Positions 17,310 to 25,827 of a stretch of 64,000 nt of DNA are shown piece after piece (the first letter of the stretch is position 1; every line of letters begins with the position of its first letter). Where the stretch lies: NCBI GenBank assembly GCA_023459495.1, contig JAEWTL010000013.1, forward strand, positions 62,001-126,000, written 5' to 3'. Under the pieces are notes generated by a model. That model had not been told where the DNA came from. It saw nothing but the letters and a program-made list of their open reading frames with translations, and did no database searches. Source of the DNA: Bacillota bacterium (GTDB lineage Bacteria > Bacillota > Clostridia > Christensenellales > SZUA-584). A program made the translations under genes and the position numbers.

Positions 17310-18176
17310 TCAGTACTTTTTGCTTTGCAGCGCCTTGTCGATGATATTCATGGTTTCAAGAGAATGCTTCAGGTTGAGTGATATATAAATATACAGGGTA
17401 TCGATAATGATAAGCTGGGCCAGCCGGGAGGACAGCGCCACCACATGATATTTTGTTTCCTCCGAGGCGGTATTTAAAACGAAATCGGATATTTTCGTAA
17501 TAGGTGATTTTCCATAGTTCGTTATCGCAATGGTGACTGCACCCATCTTTTTCGCCAAATTCATCGCGTCGACAACATCCCGCGAGCTGCCCGAATGGGA
17601 TATTCCTATGATTACATCCCCTTTGTTCACATTGGCCGAGGCAATGATCTGCATATGTGCGTCATTGTACGCAGCACTGTTCAATCCCGCCCTCATGAAT
17701 TTGTGAGAAGCGTCCATGGCGATAGCTGCCGAGTTGCCGCTGCCCAAAATGATGATCTTGCCGGCATGAATGATGGCGTCCGCAGCTTTCTCCAACTGCA
17801 CCTTGTCCAGAATTCTAGCCGTATATTGCAGGGTGCTGATGGCATTACCTATTTTTTTATTAAAGATGGTGAAGCACTCGTCGTTTTCATCGGCTTCCTC
17901 AAAAATCGCCTTGACAGGGTTCACGATTTCCTGAGCTACTGTAATTTTGAAATCGTAGAAGCCACCATAACCCAACTTCTTGCATATCCGCACCACGGTG
18001 GCTTCGCTGGTTTGGGTAGCCTGAGCAGCCTCGGTCACCGTCAAGTGTACAATTTCGTCAAGGTGTTCCACAAAGTAATCCGCAATCCTCCTCTCGCTTG
18101 CGCTCAAAGAATCATACTGCGATTGAATTTTCACCACAGAAATCGGATAGCTGCCGCTCATCATATTCACCAACAT
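17310..18176 (-). CDS. RpiR/MurR-family transcriptional regulator with SIS domain
   Basis: Cytoplasmic DNA-binding regulator of 288 residues. The N-terminal HTH_6 domain (about 14-90) contains LSASERRIADYFVEHLDEIVHL and VTEAAQATQTSEATVVRICKKL. The C-terminal SIS domain (about 120-260) senses a phosphosugar: IIILGSGNSAAIAMDASHKF, GDVIIGISHSGSSRDVVDAM, AVTIAITNYGKSPI. It points the same way as the 16-gene operon and ends about 180 bases before it, with the operon promoter in between, so it is the obvious regulator of that operon. ATGs at codons 1, 5 and 6 are all possible starts; the furthest upstream is given. Confidence 0.92.
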   Translation of the reverse strand: MLVNMMSGSYPISVVKIQSQYDSLSASERRIADYFVEHLDEIVHLTVTEAAQATQTSEATVVRICKKLGYGGFYDFKITVAQEIVNPVKAIFEEADENDECFTIFNKKIGNAISTLQYTARILDKVQLEKAADAIIHAGKIIILGSGNSAAIAMDASHKFMRAGLNSAAYNDAHMQIIASANVNKGDVIIGISHSGSSRDVVDAMNLAKKMGAVTIAITNYGKSPITKISDFVLNTASEETKYHVVALSSRLAQLIIIDTLYIYISLNLKHSLETMNIIDKALQSKKY

Positions 18177-18194
18177 TCACTTATCGTTGGTCAC

Positions 18195-18223
18195 ACAATA
18201 CCATAATACCGTCCGGTTTGCAA
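18195..18223 (-). promoter_or_regulatory. Sigma-A promoter of the RpiR gene
   Basis: Minus-strand TTGCAA (18218-18223), 17-base spacer, TATTGT (18195-18200), ending about 20 bases before the regulator start. An inverted repeat AATTTCAT (18222-18229) / ATGAAATT (18246-18253) overlaps the upstream edge and shares the TTTCA/TGAAA half-site of the operator near 17256, suggesting autoregulation. Confidence 0.6.
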
Positions 18224-18268
18224 TTTCATTAGATATCTCAACATGATGAAATTTTGTGCCAGCAGCGC

Positions 18269-18297
18269 TTGACATTTCACCGAACATCCAATATAGT
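18269..18297 (+). promoter_or_regulatory. Consensus promoter of the lactate operon
   Basis: TTGACA (18269-18274), 17-base spacer, TATAGT (18292-18297), 39 bases before the regulator start. The operator at 18309-18321 lies at about the transcription start, so the bound regulator would block initiation or early elongation. Confidence 0.8.
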
Positions 18298-18308
18298 TCT
18301 ATTGGTAG

Positions 18309-18321
18309 GTGGTCTGACCAC
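18309..18321. promoter_or_regulatory. FadR/LldR-type operator GTGGTCTGACCAC
   Basis: A 13-base perfect inverted repeat (GTGGTC-T-GACCAC) between the promoter and the ribosome binding site of the FCD-type regulator. It matches the TGGTC/GACCA half-sites known for FadR-subfamily GntR proteins such as LldR and PdhR. Autoregulation is the simplest reading. Confidence 0.75.
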
Positions 18322-18335
18322 TTTGGAGGTGCCCA

Positions 18336-19061
18336 ATGGAGTTCCAGTCAATACATAATCAAAAAGCCTATAAACAAATCATTGAGCAGATCATCTCGCT
18401 TATTGTAAAAGGCGAACTAAAAAACGGGGACAAACTGCCCAGTGAACGCCAGCTTTCGGAAATGCTCCAAAGCAGCAGGGCTTCCATCCGCGAAGCGTTT
18501 CGTACGCTGGAGATACTGGGGATTCTTGAAGTCCGGCACGGTGGCGGAACCTACGTCACGGATTTTCACATCGCGCCGTTCATCAACACGATCTCACCGC
18601 TGTTCCTAAAAGACGTGGACATCATGGGCGATATGATGGATTTTCGTATCTTCATCGAGTCGGAAGCGGTGCGGGCCGCTGCAGGTTTCTGTAGCCCAGC
18701 CACGCTGGACAGGATGTCTGCTGCGCTTACCGACATGGCCAGCGATGATGTGATTGTGGCGGAGCGGGCAGACCTCGACTTTCACATGTCTATATTTTCT
18801 GCAACGGGCAACGGCGTGTTCATGCTGGCCGGCGAATGTCTGTCCTACATCCTGTACACCTCGATCCACACCAACCGCATCAAGCTGGTCGACGACCGGG
18901 AAATCACCGGGCGTTGGCTGGAGGAGCATCAGCGCATACTCAAGGCTGTAAAGGCGCAGCAGCCCGAAGAGGCTGCTGCGGCACTGCGCAGCCATCTTGA
19001 GGGCGTTCGCCGCTACGTCCTCGATTCGACAATGGAACTGGGAGCGAGTCATGAAAATTGA
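18336..19061 (+). CDS. FadR-subfamily GntR transcriptional regulator (FCD domain), lactate operon
   Basis: Regulator of 241 residues. The winged helix (about 10-75) has IISLIVKGELKNGDKLPSER, QLSEMLQSSRASIREAF and LEILGILEVRHGGGTYV. The all-helical FCD ligand domain (about 95-230) has FRIFIESEAVRAAAGF, LDFHMSIFSATGN and HQRILKAVKAQQPEEAAAAL; its Asp/His residues usually bind a metal and a 2-hydroxy acid. TTTGGAGG precedes the start. It corresponds in position to the regulator of the Acetobacterium lct operon. Lactate as effector is inferred from the genes it leads. Confidence 0.92.
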   Translation: MEFQSIHNQKAYKQIIEQIISLIVKGELKNGDKLPSERQLSEMLQSSRASIREAFRTLEILGILEVRHGGGTYVTDFHIAPFINTISPLFLKDVDIMGDMMDFRIFIESEAVRAAAGFCSPATLDRMSAALTDMASDDVIVAERADLDFHMSIFSATGNGVFMLAGECLSYILYTSIHTNRIKLVDDREITGRWLEEHQRILKAVKAQQPEEAAAALRSHLEGVRRYVLDSTMELGASHEN

Positions 19062-20328
19062 AATGCCCTATTATCGGGAAAGGATAACAATCGACGTGCC
19101 GGACAGCCGTGTGAAAGCGGTGCTTACTCCGCAGCAGCCCAGCTCCTCGGCGAGTACGGAGCAGGATATTGTTCTGGGATCGCTGAGCAATCCGATTCAG
19201 TCTCCCCCGCTGTCCGTACTGGCGGCAGGAAAGTCCAACGTCCTGATCATCACCAGCGACCATACCCGCCCGGTACCCAGTCGCATCACTCTGCCGATCC
19301 TGCTATCTGAGACCCGCAAGCTGAGCCCAGACGTAAACATTAAAATATTGATCGCAACCGGATTCCATCGGGCAACCACCGAAGAGGAATTGGTAGATAA
19401 ATTCGGCCCGGATATCTGTGCGTCCGAGCAGATAGTGGTGCACGATGCGTTCGACCCCGCACAGATGGTTTTCAAAGGTGTGCTTCCCTCGGGCGGCGAG
19501 CTATGGGTCAACCGTCTGGTCGATTGGGCCGATTTGATCGTGTCTGAAGGGTTTATTGAGCCGCACCTGTTCGCGGGTTTTTCCGGCGGACGTAAGAGCG
19601 TTCTACCCGGCATCTGTTCCAAGGATACCATCATGTACAACCACAACGCGCAGTTCATCGCGGCGCCCCAGTCCCGCACAGGCATACTGGATGCCAATCC
19701 GCTGCACGAGGATATGCTGTTTGCCTCGCAGGCCGCAGGCCTCTCGTTTATATTGAACGTCGCACTGGATGAAAACAAAAAGATTATAGCGGCCTTCTCC
19801 GGCGACCCTGAAGCGGCGCACCTTACAGGCTGCGGGTTCGTCTCAGGCCTGGCGCGCGTCAAAGGGGTCAGCGCCGATCTGGTCGTCACGTCCAACGGCG
19901 GCTATCCGCTCGATCAGAACGTCTACCAGACCGTCAAAAGCATGACCGCCGCCGAAAGCTGCATCAACCCCGGCGGCGTGATGATCGTTATCTCATCCTG
20001 CTCGGACGGACACGGCGGAGAGGGATTTTACAACTGGTTTGCCGATGTGAACTCTCCCGAACAGGTTACGGAACGTATCCTCGCCATACCGCGGGCGAAA
20101 ACGACGCCTGACCAGTGGGAAGCCCAGATACTCGCCCGCATCTTGACGAAGTGCCGCAAGGCCATCCTCGTCAGCCGCCACGCCGACCCAGACATGATCC
20201 GAAGCATGCACATGCTGCACGCGAGCAGCTTTGAGGAAGCGCTTGAAATGGCGGACGATATGCTGGGCGGAACGCCCAAAATGGTCATCATTCCCGACGG
20301 CATCGGGGTCATCATAGAGGAGCAGTGA
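19051..20328 (+). CDS. larA: Lactate racemase-family protein LarA
   Basis: Interconverts L- and D-lactate using a nickel-pincer nucleotide (NPN) cofactor in characterised members. About 425 residues from ATG 19051, which overlaps the regulator stop; the start is supported by GGGAGCGAG. Signature SDHTRPVPS at 69-77. Residues equivalent to the Lactiplantibacillus catalytic His108 and His174, the NPN-attached Lys184 and the Ni ligand His200 are seen at His106, His172, Lys182 (FSGGRKSVLPG) and His198 (MYNHNAQ), all shifted by two. It would feed either lactate isomer to the downstream dehydrogenase (equivalent of LctF). LarB, LarC and LarE are not in the window. Confidence 0.9.
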   Translation: MKIEMPYYRERITIDVPDSRVKAVLTPQQPSSSASTEQDIVLGSLSNPIQSPPLSVLAAGKSNVLIITSDHTRPVPSRITLPILLSETRKLSPDVNIKILIATGFHRATTEEELVDKFGPDICASEQIVVHDAFDPAQMVFKGVLPSGGELWVNRLVDWADLIVSEGFIEPHLFAGFSGGRKSVLPGICSKDTIMYNHNAQFIAAPQSRTGILDANPLHEDMLFASQAAGLSFILNVALDENKKIIAAFSGDPEAAHLTGCGFVSGLARVKGVSADLVVTSNGGYPLDQNVYQTVKSMTAAESCINPGGVMIVISSCSDGHGGEGFYNWFADVNSPEQVTERILAIPRAKTTPDQWEAQILARILTKCRKAILVSRHADPDMIRSMHMLHASSFEEALEMADDMLGGTPKMVIIPDGIGVIIEEQ

Positions 20329-21117
20329 ATGAATATCATTGTATGCATCAAGCAGGTACCCGGCACGACGCAGGTGGAGATTGATCCGGAGACCGGCGTA
20401 TTAAAGCGCGACGGTGTGCGCAGCAAGATGAACCCTTACGATCTGTACGCGCTGGAGACCGCGTTGCAGCTCAAGGAGCGGTATGGCGGTTGCATCAGCG
20501 TCCTTACAATGGGGCCGCCGCAGGCTCAGGCTGTTATCCGGGAAGCGTACACTATGGGCGCCGACGAAGGATACATCCTCTCCGACCGCCGGTTCGCTGG
20601 TTCGGATGTGCTCGCCACCTCCTATACGCTCGCAAACGGCATCCGCAGGATCGGTGGCTTTGACTTGATCATCTGCGGGAAGCAGACGACCGATGGGGAT
20701 ACCGCGCAGGTTGGCCCCGCCATCGCCGAGCATCTGGGGTTGCCGCACGTCACATGGGTGAAGCGCATCGAGCAGGCGGATGAGCAGGGCATCGTGGTAG
20801 AACAGAACATGGAGGACAGCTTTGAGATTGTGCGTTTGCCCTTCCCTTGCCTGATCTCGGTCGAAAAGGACATCCATACGCCGCGGCTGCCCTCTTACCG
20901 GCATATGCTGGCTACCTCCAGCCGCCCAGTGACCACGCTGGGCTTGTCAGACCTCCTTGACACTTCGGAGAACAACTATGGCCTTTCCGGCTCGCCCACT
21001 CAGGTAGAGCGTGTGTTCCAGCCTGATTCCTGCGTTGATCAACAGATATGGAACGAGGCCGAGACGGACTGCGCACAGCAGCTTTTCGATCTGCTGCGCT
21101 GCGAAAAATACGTGTAA
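20329..21117 (+). CDS. lctB: Electron transfer flavoprotein beta subunit (LctB-like)
   Basis: EtfB of 262 residues beginning immediately after larA. Family motifs: NIIVCIKQVPGTTQVEIDP, NPYDLYALETALQLKE, VLTMGPPQAQAVIREAYTMG, the LICGKQTTDGDTAQVGPAIA nucleotide/FAD loop (EtfB signature), and PFPCLISVEKDIHTPRLPSY. In bifurcating Etf complexes this subunit holds the confurcating FAD. Its neighbours (ferredoxin-fused EtfA and an FAD lactate dehydrogenase) indicate the Ldh-EtfAB complex that oxidises lactate with NAD+, using reduced ferredoxin to drive the uphill electron flow. Confidence 0.93.
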   Translation: MNIIVCIKQVPGTTQVEIDPETGVLKRDGVRSKMNPYDLYALETALQLKERYGGCISVLTMGPPQAQAVIREAYTMGADEGYILSDRRFAGSDVLATSYTLANGIRRIGGFDLIICGKQTTDGDTAQVGPAIAEHLGLPHVTWVKRIEQADEQGIVVEQNMEDSFEIVRLPFPCLISVEKDIHTPRLPSYRHMLATSSRPVTTLGLSDLLDTSENNYGLSGSPTQVERVFQPDSCVDQQIWNEAETDCAQQLFDLLRCEKYV

Positions 21118-21129
21118 GGGGTACCGTTC

Positions 21130-22320
21130 ATGGGAAGTATCCAGATTGATTCAAATAAATGCAACATGTGCGGCGAATGCATCTCCGTCTGCCCGTTTGG
21201 CGCCATCGAGCGGGACGGGCAGCAGATCGTTATCAATGCCGCCTGCAAGATGTGCCGCCTGTGCATCAAAAACTGCCCGCAGAAAGCAATATCGATCTTC
21301 GAGAAGAAGGCCTCCGTCGATAAATCGGCCTGGCAAGGCATTCTCGTTTACGCGGAATACGTGGAAGGGCGAATCCATCCTGTCACCATCGAGCTCCTCG
21401 GTATCGGCAAAAAGCTCGCAGCCGAGGTAGATATGCCTACTTACTGCCTGCTGCTTGGACACCATACCAGCGAAGCGGCCCGGACGCTGCTGGAATGCGG
21501 TGTGGATGCGGTATTCATTTACGACGATCCCCGTCTGGACCGGTTCCGCGTGGACGTGTACGCCAACGTCTTTGAGGACCTGATCAACGAAATCAAACCT
21601 TCCATCGTGCTGGTGGGCAGTACCTCACTCGGCCGGTCGCTCGCGCCCCGCGTCGCAACTCGCTTCAAAACCGGGCTGACCGCAGACTGCACCACGCTTA
21701 AAATCAAACCCAGCTCTGATCTCGTGCAGATACGGCCCGCTTTTGGTGGAAATATTATGGCGCAGATCATCACCCCAAACACGCGCCCGCAGTTCGCTAC
21801 TGTGCGGTATAAGGTGATGGAATGCGCGCAGCGCTGTGCGCCGCACGGGCAGATCGTGAACCGCGCCGTCACCGATGTGCTGGCGGACTCCCGCATCGAC
21901 GTAATCAACGTCGTGCACAAAGAGTCGGTTCCTTCCATTACCGATGCGGATGTACTGATCGTCGCCGGGCAGGGCGTCAAGGAAAAGGACGATCTCGCCC
22001 TGGTCAAGGAGCTAGCAGCTGCGCTGCATGGCGAGTATGCCACAACGCGGCCGCTTGTCGAGAAGGGCTGGGCTGACTATACGCGCCAGATTGGCCTGTC
22101 CGGCAGAACCGTAAAGCCCAAGCTCATCATCACATGCGGCGTATCGGGTGCAATCCAGTTCGCTGCCTGCATGAATTCGTCGGAGCGCATCATTGCGATC
22201 AACACGGACCGCAGCGCTCCCATCTTTGAAATCGCCCATTACGGTATCGTCGGCGACCTGTACACAGTGGTGCCGTCGCTGATCAAAAAGATTAAGGATG
22301 CGTGTGAATATGCCATATAA
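21130..22320 (+). CDS. lctC: Electron transfer flavoprotein alpha subunit with N-terminal 2x[4Fe-4S] domain (LctC-like)
   Basis: Protein of 396 residues. Two ferredoxin motifs, CNMCGECISVC (Cys 11, 14, 17, 21) and CKMCRLCIKNC (Cys 39, 42, 45, 49), precede an EtfA body ending in the FAD-binding segments TVKPKLIITCGVSGAIQFAA and IIAINTDRSAPIFEIAHYGI. The ferredoxin extension is characteristic of LctC of acetogens and related Etf proteins, not of ordinary EtfA, and is the entry point for low-potential electrons. GGGGTACCGTTC places a GGGG site before the ATG. It overlaps the start of the dehydrogenase gene, indicating translational coupling. Confidence 0.94.
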   Translation: MGSIQIDSNKCNMCGECISVCPFGAIERDGQQIVINAACKMCRLCIKNCPQKAISIFEKKASVDKSAWQGILVYAEYVEGRIHPVTIELLGIGKKLAAEVDMPTYCLLLGHHTSEAARTLLECGVDAVFIYDDPRLDRFRVDVYANVFEDLINEIKPSIVLVGSTSLGRSLAPRVATRFKTGLTADCTTLKIKPSSDLVQIRPAFGGNIMAQIITPNTRPQFATVRYKVMECAQRCAPHGQIVNRAVTDVLADSRIDVINVVHKESVPSITDADVLIVAGQGVKEKDDLALVKELAAALHGEYATTRPLVEKGWADYTRQIGLSGRTVKPKLIITCGVSGAIQFAACMNSSERIIAINTDRSAPIFEIAHYGIVGDLYTVVPSLIKKIKDACEYAI

Positions 22321-23725
22321 TCAGGTAACCGACACCGACGTGAAACGGCTAATTGAAATCTGCGGCAGCGATCATGTGTTTACCAAAGAAGCCATTCATG
22401 AAGACTTTACACATGACGAGATGACGATCTACGGCACATATGCGCCTGAGGTCGTCGTAGAAACCGCGTCCACGCAGCAGGTATCTGAGGTGATGGCCTA
22501 TGCCAGCGCGCGGCACATTCCCGTGACACCCCGCGGTTCGGGCACAGGGCTATGCGGCGGAGCTGTGGCGCTGCATGGTGGTGTGCTGCTCTCGTTGGCT
22601 AAAATGGATCATATTCTCGAATGGGACCACGAGAACATGACAGTCATACTGGAGCCGGGTGTGCTGCTGATGACGCTCGCCAAGGAAGCGATTGACCGCG
22701 GGCTCATGTACCCTCCCGATCCGGGCGAGAAATCCGCCACCGTGGGCGGCAACGTCATGACGAACGCGGGCGGCATGCGTGCTATCAAATATGGCGTCAC
22801 GCGCGATTATGTGCTGGGCATGACCGCGGTGCTGCCGGACGGTGCGGTCGTCCGGCTCGGCGGCAAAGTCGTCAAGAACAGTTCAGGCTACAGCCTCAAA
22901 GACTTGTTGATCGGCTCGGAGGGCACGCTTGCTGTGGTTACAGAGCTCGTGCTCCGGCTCATTCCTTTGCCCCCACTGACGCTTTCGCTTCTTGTGCCGT
23001 TCGACAGCCTCGGGCAATGCTTCAACGCGGTACCCCGTTTGCTGCAGGCCAACACCCACCCCACCGCAGTGGAGTTCATGCAGCGGGAGGTCATCGAAGC
23101 TGCCGAGGAATACCTTGGCCTTCGCTTTCCGGACAAATCCGCCGACGCCTATCTGCTGCTGACCTTCGACGGTAGTTCCCAGCCGGAGCTGGACCGCATG
23201 TACAAGACCGCGGCTGACGTCTGCCTGGAGTGCGGCGCACGCGATGTGTTTATATCGGACACCGAAGAGAGACAGGAGTCCATCTGGAAGGCGCGCGGCG
23301 CGTTTCTGGAAGCGATTAAGACCTCCACCACGGATATGGACGAATGCGACGTAGTGGTGCCGCGCACCATGCTCTCGAAGTTCATGCTATTCGTAAACGC
23401 GTTGGAACGCAATTACGGCGTGCGAATCCGCAGCTTCGGGCACGCCGGCGACGGCAACCTTCACATCTACCTCTGTAAAGACAACATGGGCAAAGCTGAC
23501 TGGTCCGAAAAGTCAGGCGCCATCATGGAGCAACTGTACGCCTTCTCCGGCACAATCGGCGGACAGATCTCCGGCGAACACGGCATCGGTCACGCGAAGC
23601 GTTCGTATTTGGAAGAGTCTCTTGGGCCGGAGGTCATCCGGCTGATGCAGGGAATCAAGCAGACCTTTGACCCAGACAATATACTGAACCCCGGCAAGGT
23701 ATGCGGCATTCGGATAAACGCATAA
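22310..23725 (+). CDS. lctD: FAD-binding lactate dehydrogenase (GlcD family, LctD-like)
   Basis: Flavoprotein of about 471 residues; oxidises lactate (usually D-lactate) to pyruvate and passes electrons to the Etf. The FAD loop is TPRGSGTGLCGGAVALHGG. Further signatures: PDPGEKSATVGGNVMTNAGG, LLIGSEGTLAVVTELVLRL, the SFGHAGDGNLHIYLC metal/active-site motif and ISGEHGIGHAKRSYL. It resembles the upstream-operon FAD oxidase only in fold. Starts at 22298 (ATG), 22304 (GTG) and 22310 (ATG) are in frame; 22310 has the best-spaced AAGGA. It is the last gene of the lactate operon; no lactate permease follows within the window. Confidence 0.92.
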   Translation: MPYNQVTDTDVKRLIEICGSDHVFTKEAIHEDFTHDEMTIYGTYAPEVVVETASTQQVSEVMAYASARHIPVTPRGSGTGLCGGAVALHGGVLLSLAKMDHILEWDHENMTVILEPGVLLMTLAKEAIDRGLMYPPDPGEKSATVGGNVMTNAGGMRAIKYGVTRDYVLGMTAVLPDGAVVRLGGKVVKNSSGYSLKDLLIGSEGTLAVVTELVLRLIPLPPLTLSLLVPFDSLGQCFNAVPRLLQANTHPTAVEFMQREVIEAAEEYLGLRFPDKSADAYLLLTFDGSSQPELDRMYKTAADVCLECGARDVFISDTEERQESIWKARGAFLEAIKTSTTDMDECDVVVPRTMLSKFMLFVNALERNYGVRIRSFGHAGDGNLHIYLCKDNMGKADWSEKSGAIMEQLYAFSGTIGGQISGEHGIGHAKRSYLEESLGPEVIRLMQGIKQTFDPDNILNPGKVCGIRINA

Positions 23726-24294
23726 GCCACCAGTAGACCCCGCAGTGTATTCACTGATGCCAACGCGATATTTGGGTCCTCGCATGTCGGTGCTGAAGCA
23801 GGTATGAGTTTCTCATTGCGTATGCACCTTTGATGCAAATAAATGAGCTTAGAGGGGCACAACCAGCTCCTGGCAAGCAAATTTTTGGAGGTAAAATTCA
23901 GTGCTCGATGGTACATTGCAAATGGTAGTTGTTATTCCGATCCAGGGGCTCTTTATTTCAACTACATTGTTATCCTTTTTCGCTCCCACTCCTTAAACTT
24001 GCCAAAGATCATCTTTGCATTCGCTGCAATGTTTGGGCGCATATAACACCGTGCTCACGTTCTCAATTTGCTCACGCGTTTCCGATTTTACCGCGTTGCC
24101 AGACGTCCATCGAGCGAAGAGAAACGTCGAGCCCACCGATGCCCCGCTGCACAACAAAAAAGAGTTACCTTGACGCTCAAATCAGTTAGCTCTTTTATAT
24201 GGATAATACAAATCAATGTTGCCAAAACGTTGCCACGAGACTACTTGAGAAGCCGGAAAGCCGCATGATTACTGGCTTTTCTCCACCGTTCAAA
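23726..24294. other. Gene-free 569-base interval between the lactate operon and guaA
   Basis: No frame here has a credible ribosome binding site with recognisable product. Base composition is more AT-rich than the flanking operons. It holds a weak hairpin at 24156-24196. It also has a 9-base sequence CTCCCACTC (23983-23991) repeated at the guaA 3' end (24298-24306), which may be the scar of a past insertion at guaA. Confidence 0.5.
24156..24196 (-). terminator. Probable terminator downstream of guaA
   Basis: On the minus strand AAAAGAG (24190-24196) pairs with CTCTTTT (24158-24164), with partial inner pairing, and is followed by a T-run. It sits about 100 bases past the guaA stop. The A/T-rich arms also allow use from the lactate operon side. 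Confidence 0.4.
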
Positions 24295-25827
24295 TTACTC
24301 CCACTCAATCGTCGCGGGCGGTTTGCTCGTGACATCATACACCACTCGGTTGATATGCGGTACCTCGTTCACGATCCGTGACGATATCTTTCCCAGCACG
24401 TCGTACGGTATCTGCGCCCAGTCGGCGGTCATGCCGTCCACGCTGGTTACGGCCCGCAGGGCTACGGTGTGGTCGTAGGTGCGCTCGTCGCCCATGACGC
24501 CCACGCTGCGCATGTTGGTCAGCACCGCAAAGTACTGCCAAATCTCGCGGTCCAGCCCAGCGTTTGCGATCTCCTCGCGCAGGATGGCGTCAGCCTCCTG
24601 CAGCGTCGCCACCTTCTCCGCGGTCGCGTCTCCGATGATGCGGATAGCAAGACCCGGGCCGGGGAACGGCTGCCGCCAGACGATGTGGCGCGGCATTCCG
24701 AGCGCTTCGCCCAATGCCCGCACCTCGTCCTTAAACAGGTCGCGCAACGGCTCGATGATCTCGCGGAAATCCACGTAATCCGGCAGGCCACCTACGTTGT
24801 GGTGGCTCTTGATGGTGGCTGCGTGACCCTTGCCGCTTTCAATCACGTCCGGATAGATGGTACCCTGCGCCAGAAAATCCACCGCGCCAATCTTTTTGGC
24901 CTCTGCCTCAAACACGCGGATGAACTCCTCGCCGATGATGCGGCGCTTCTGCTCCGGCTCGGTCACGCCCGCCAGCTTATTCAGGAATCGGTCGGCGGCA
25001 TCCACGCACACCAGCTTCATGCCGTAGGCATGCTTGAACACTTCTTCGACCTGCTTGGCTTCGTCCTTGCGCAGCAGGCCATGGTCCACAAAGATGCACG
25101 TCAGCTTGTCCCCCACAGCGCGCTCCAGTAGCACCGCCGCGACCGAGGAGTCCACGCCGCCCGAAAGGCCCAGCAGCACGCGCCCGTCGCCGACCCGGCG
25201 TTTGATGTCCGCAATGGCGGTCTCGGCATAGTTGTCCATCGTCCAGCCGCCTGTGGCGTCACATACTTTATATAAGAAGTTTTTAAGTATCTCATTGCCC
25301 TGTTTCGTGTGCACCACCTCAGGGTGGAACTGCACCGCGTAGAGCTTCTTGCCCGCGTCGCAGAACGCCGCAACCGGGCAGCTTTGGGTTGTAGCGCACA
25401 CCGCAAAACCCTGCGGCGGCGCATCCACATACCACGTATGGCTCATCCAGCACACCGAGTCCGGCTCAATGCCGTCAAACAGCGCGCAGGAGGTGTCGTA
25501 GTGGATGTCTGTCTTGCCATATTCCCGGTGCGAGGCGCGCTTGACCGCGCCACCCAGCGTCTGGCCCATCAGCTGTGCGCCGTAGCAGATGCCGAGGATG
25601 GGAATACCCGCCTCAAACAGGCGCGGGTCGCACTGAGGCGCGTCTGCGTCGGTCACACTGGCCGGGCCGCCTGTGAAGATAACGCCGATCGGTTTGTACG
25701 ATAATATGCGTTCCAGCGGAGCGTCGCACGGCAGTATCTCGGCGTAGACCGAGAGGTCGCGCACGCGCCGCGCAATGAGCTGGTTATACTGTCCGCCAAA
25801 GTCGAGTACGATTACTGTTTCTCTCAT
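24295..25827 (-). CDS. guaA: GMP synthase (glutamine-hydrolysing)
   Basis: Converts XMP, glutamine and ATP to GMP in the cytoplasm. The product is 510 residues, the usual length. The class I glutaminase domain (about 1-190) has FTGGPASV, the nucleophile Cys81 in LGICYGAQ, and FHPEVVHT supplying the His/Glu of the triad. The ATP-pyrophosphatase domain has LSGGVDSSVAA. The C-terminal dimerisation domain ends with the conserved KPPATIEWE. It starts where guaB ends, so the two last steps of GMP synthesis are cotranscribed. The 3' end of guaA is a known integration site for genomic islands. Confidence 0.98.
   Translation of the reverse strand: MRETVIVLDFGGQYNQLIARRVRDLSVYAEILPCDAPLERILSYKPIGVIFTGGPASVTDADAPQCDPRLFEAGIPILGICYGAQLMGQTLGGAVKRASHREYGKTDIHYDTSCALFDGIEPDSVCWMSHTWYVDAPPQGFAVCATTQSCPVAAFCDAGKKLYAVQFHPEVVHTKQGNEILKNFLYKVCDATGGWTMDNYAETAIADIKRRVGDGRVLLGLSGGVDSSVAAVLLERAVGDKLTCIFVDHGLLRKDEAKQVEEVFKHAYGMKLVCVDAADRFLNKLAGVTEPEQKRRIIGEEFIRVFEAEAKKIGAVDFLAQGTIYPDVIESGKGHAATIKSHHNVGGLPDYVDFREIIEPLRDLFKDEVRALGEALGMPRHIVWRQPFPGPGLAIRIIGDATAEKVATLQEADAILREEIANAGLDREIWQYFAVLTNMRSVGVMGDERTYDHTVALRAVTSVDGMTADWAQIPYDVLGKISSRIVNEVPHINRVVYDVTSKPPATIEWE

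Noticed and set aside
23840..24290. Short frames between the lactate operon and guaA, including a Cys/Asn-rich one near 24199
   Set aside because: No ribosome binding sites, they overlap each other in several frames, and none has recognisable features. Treated as noncoding.
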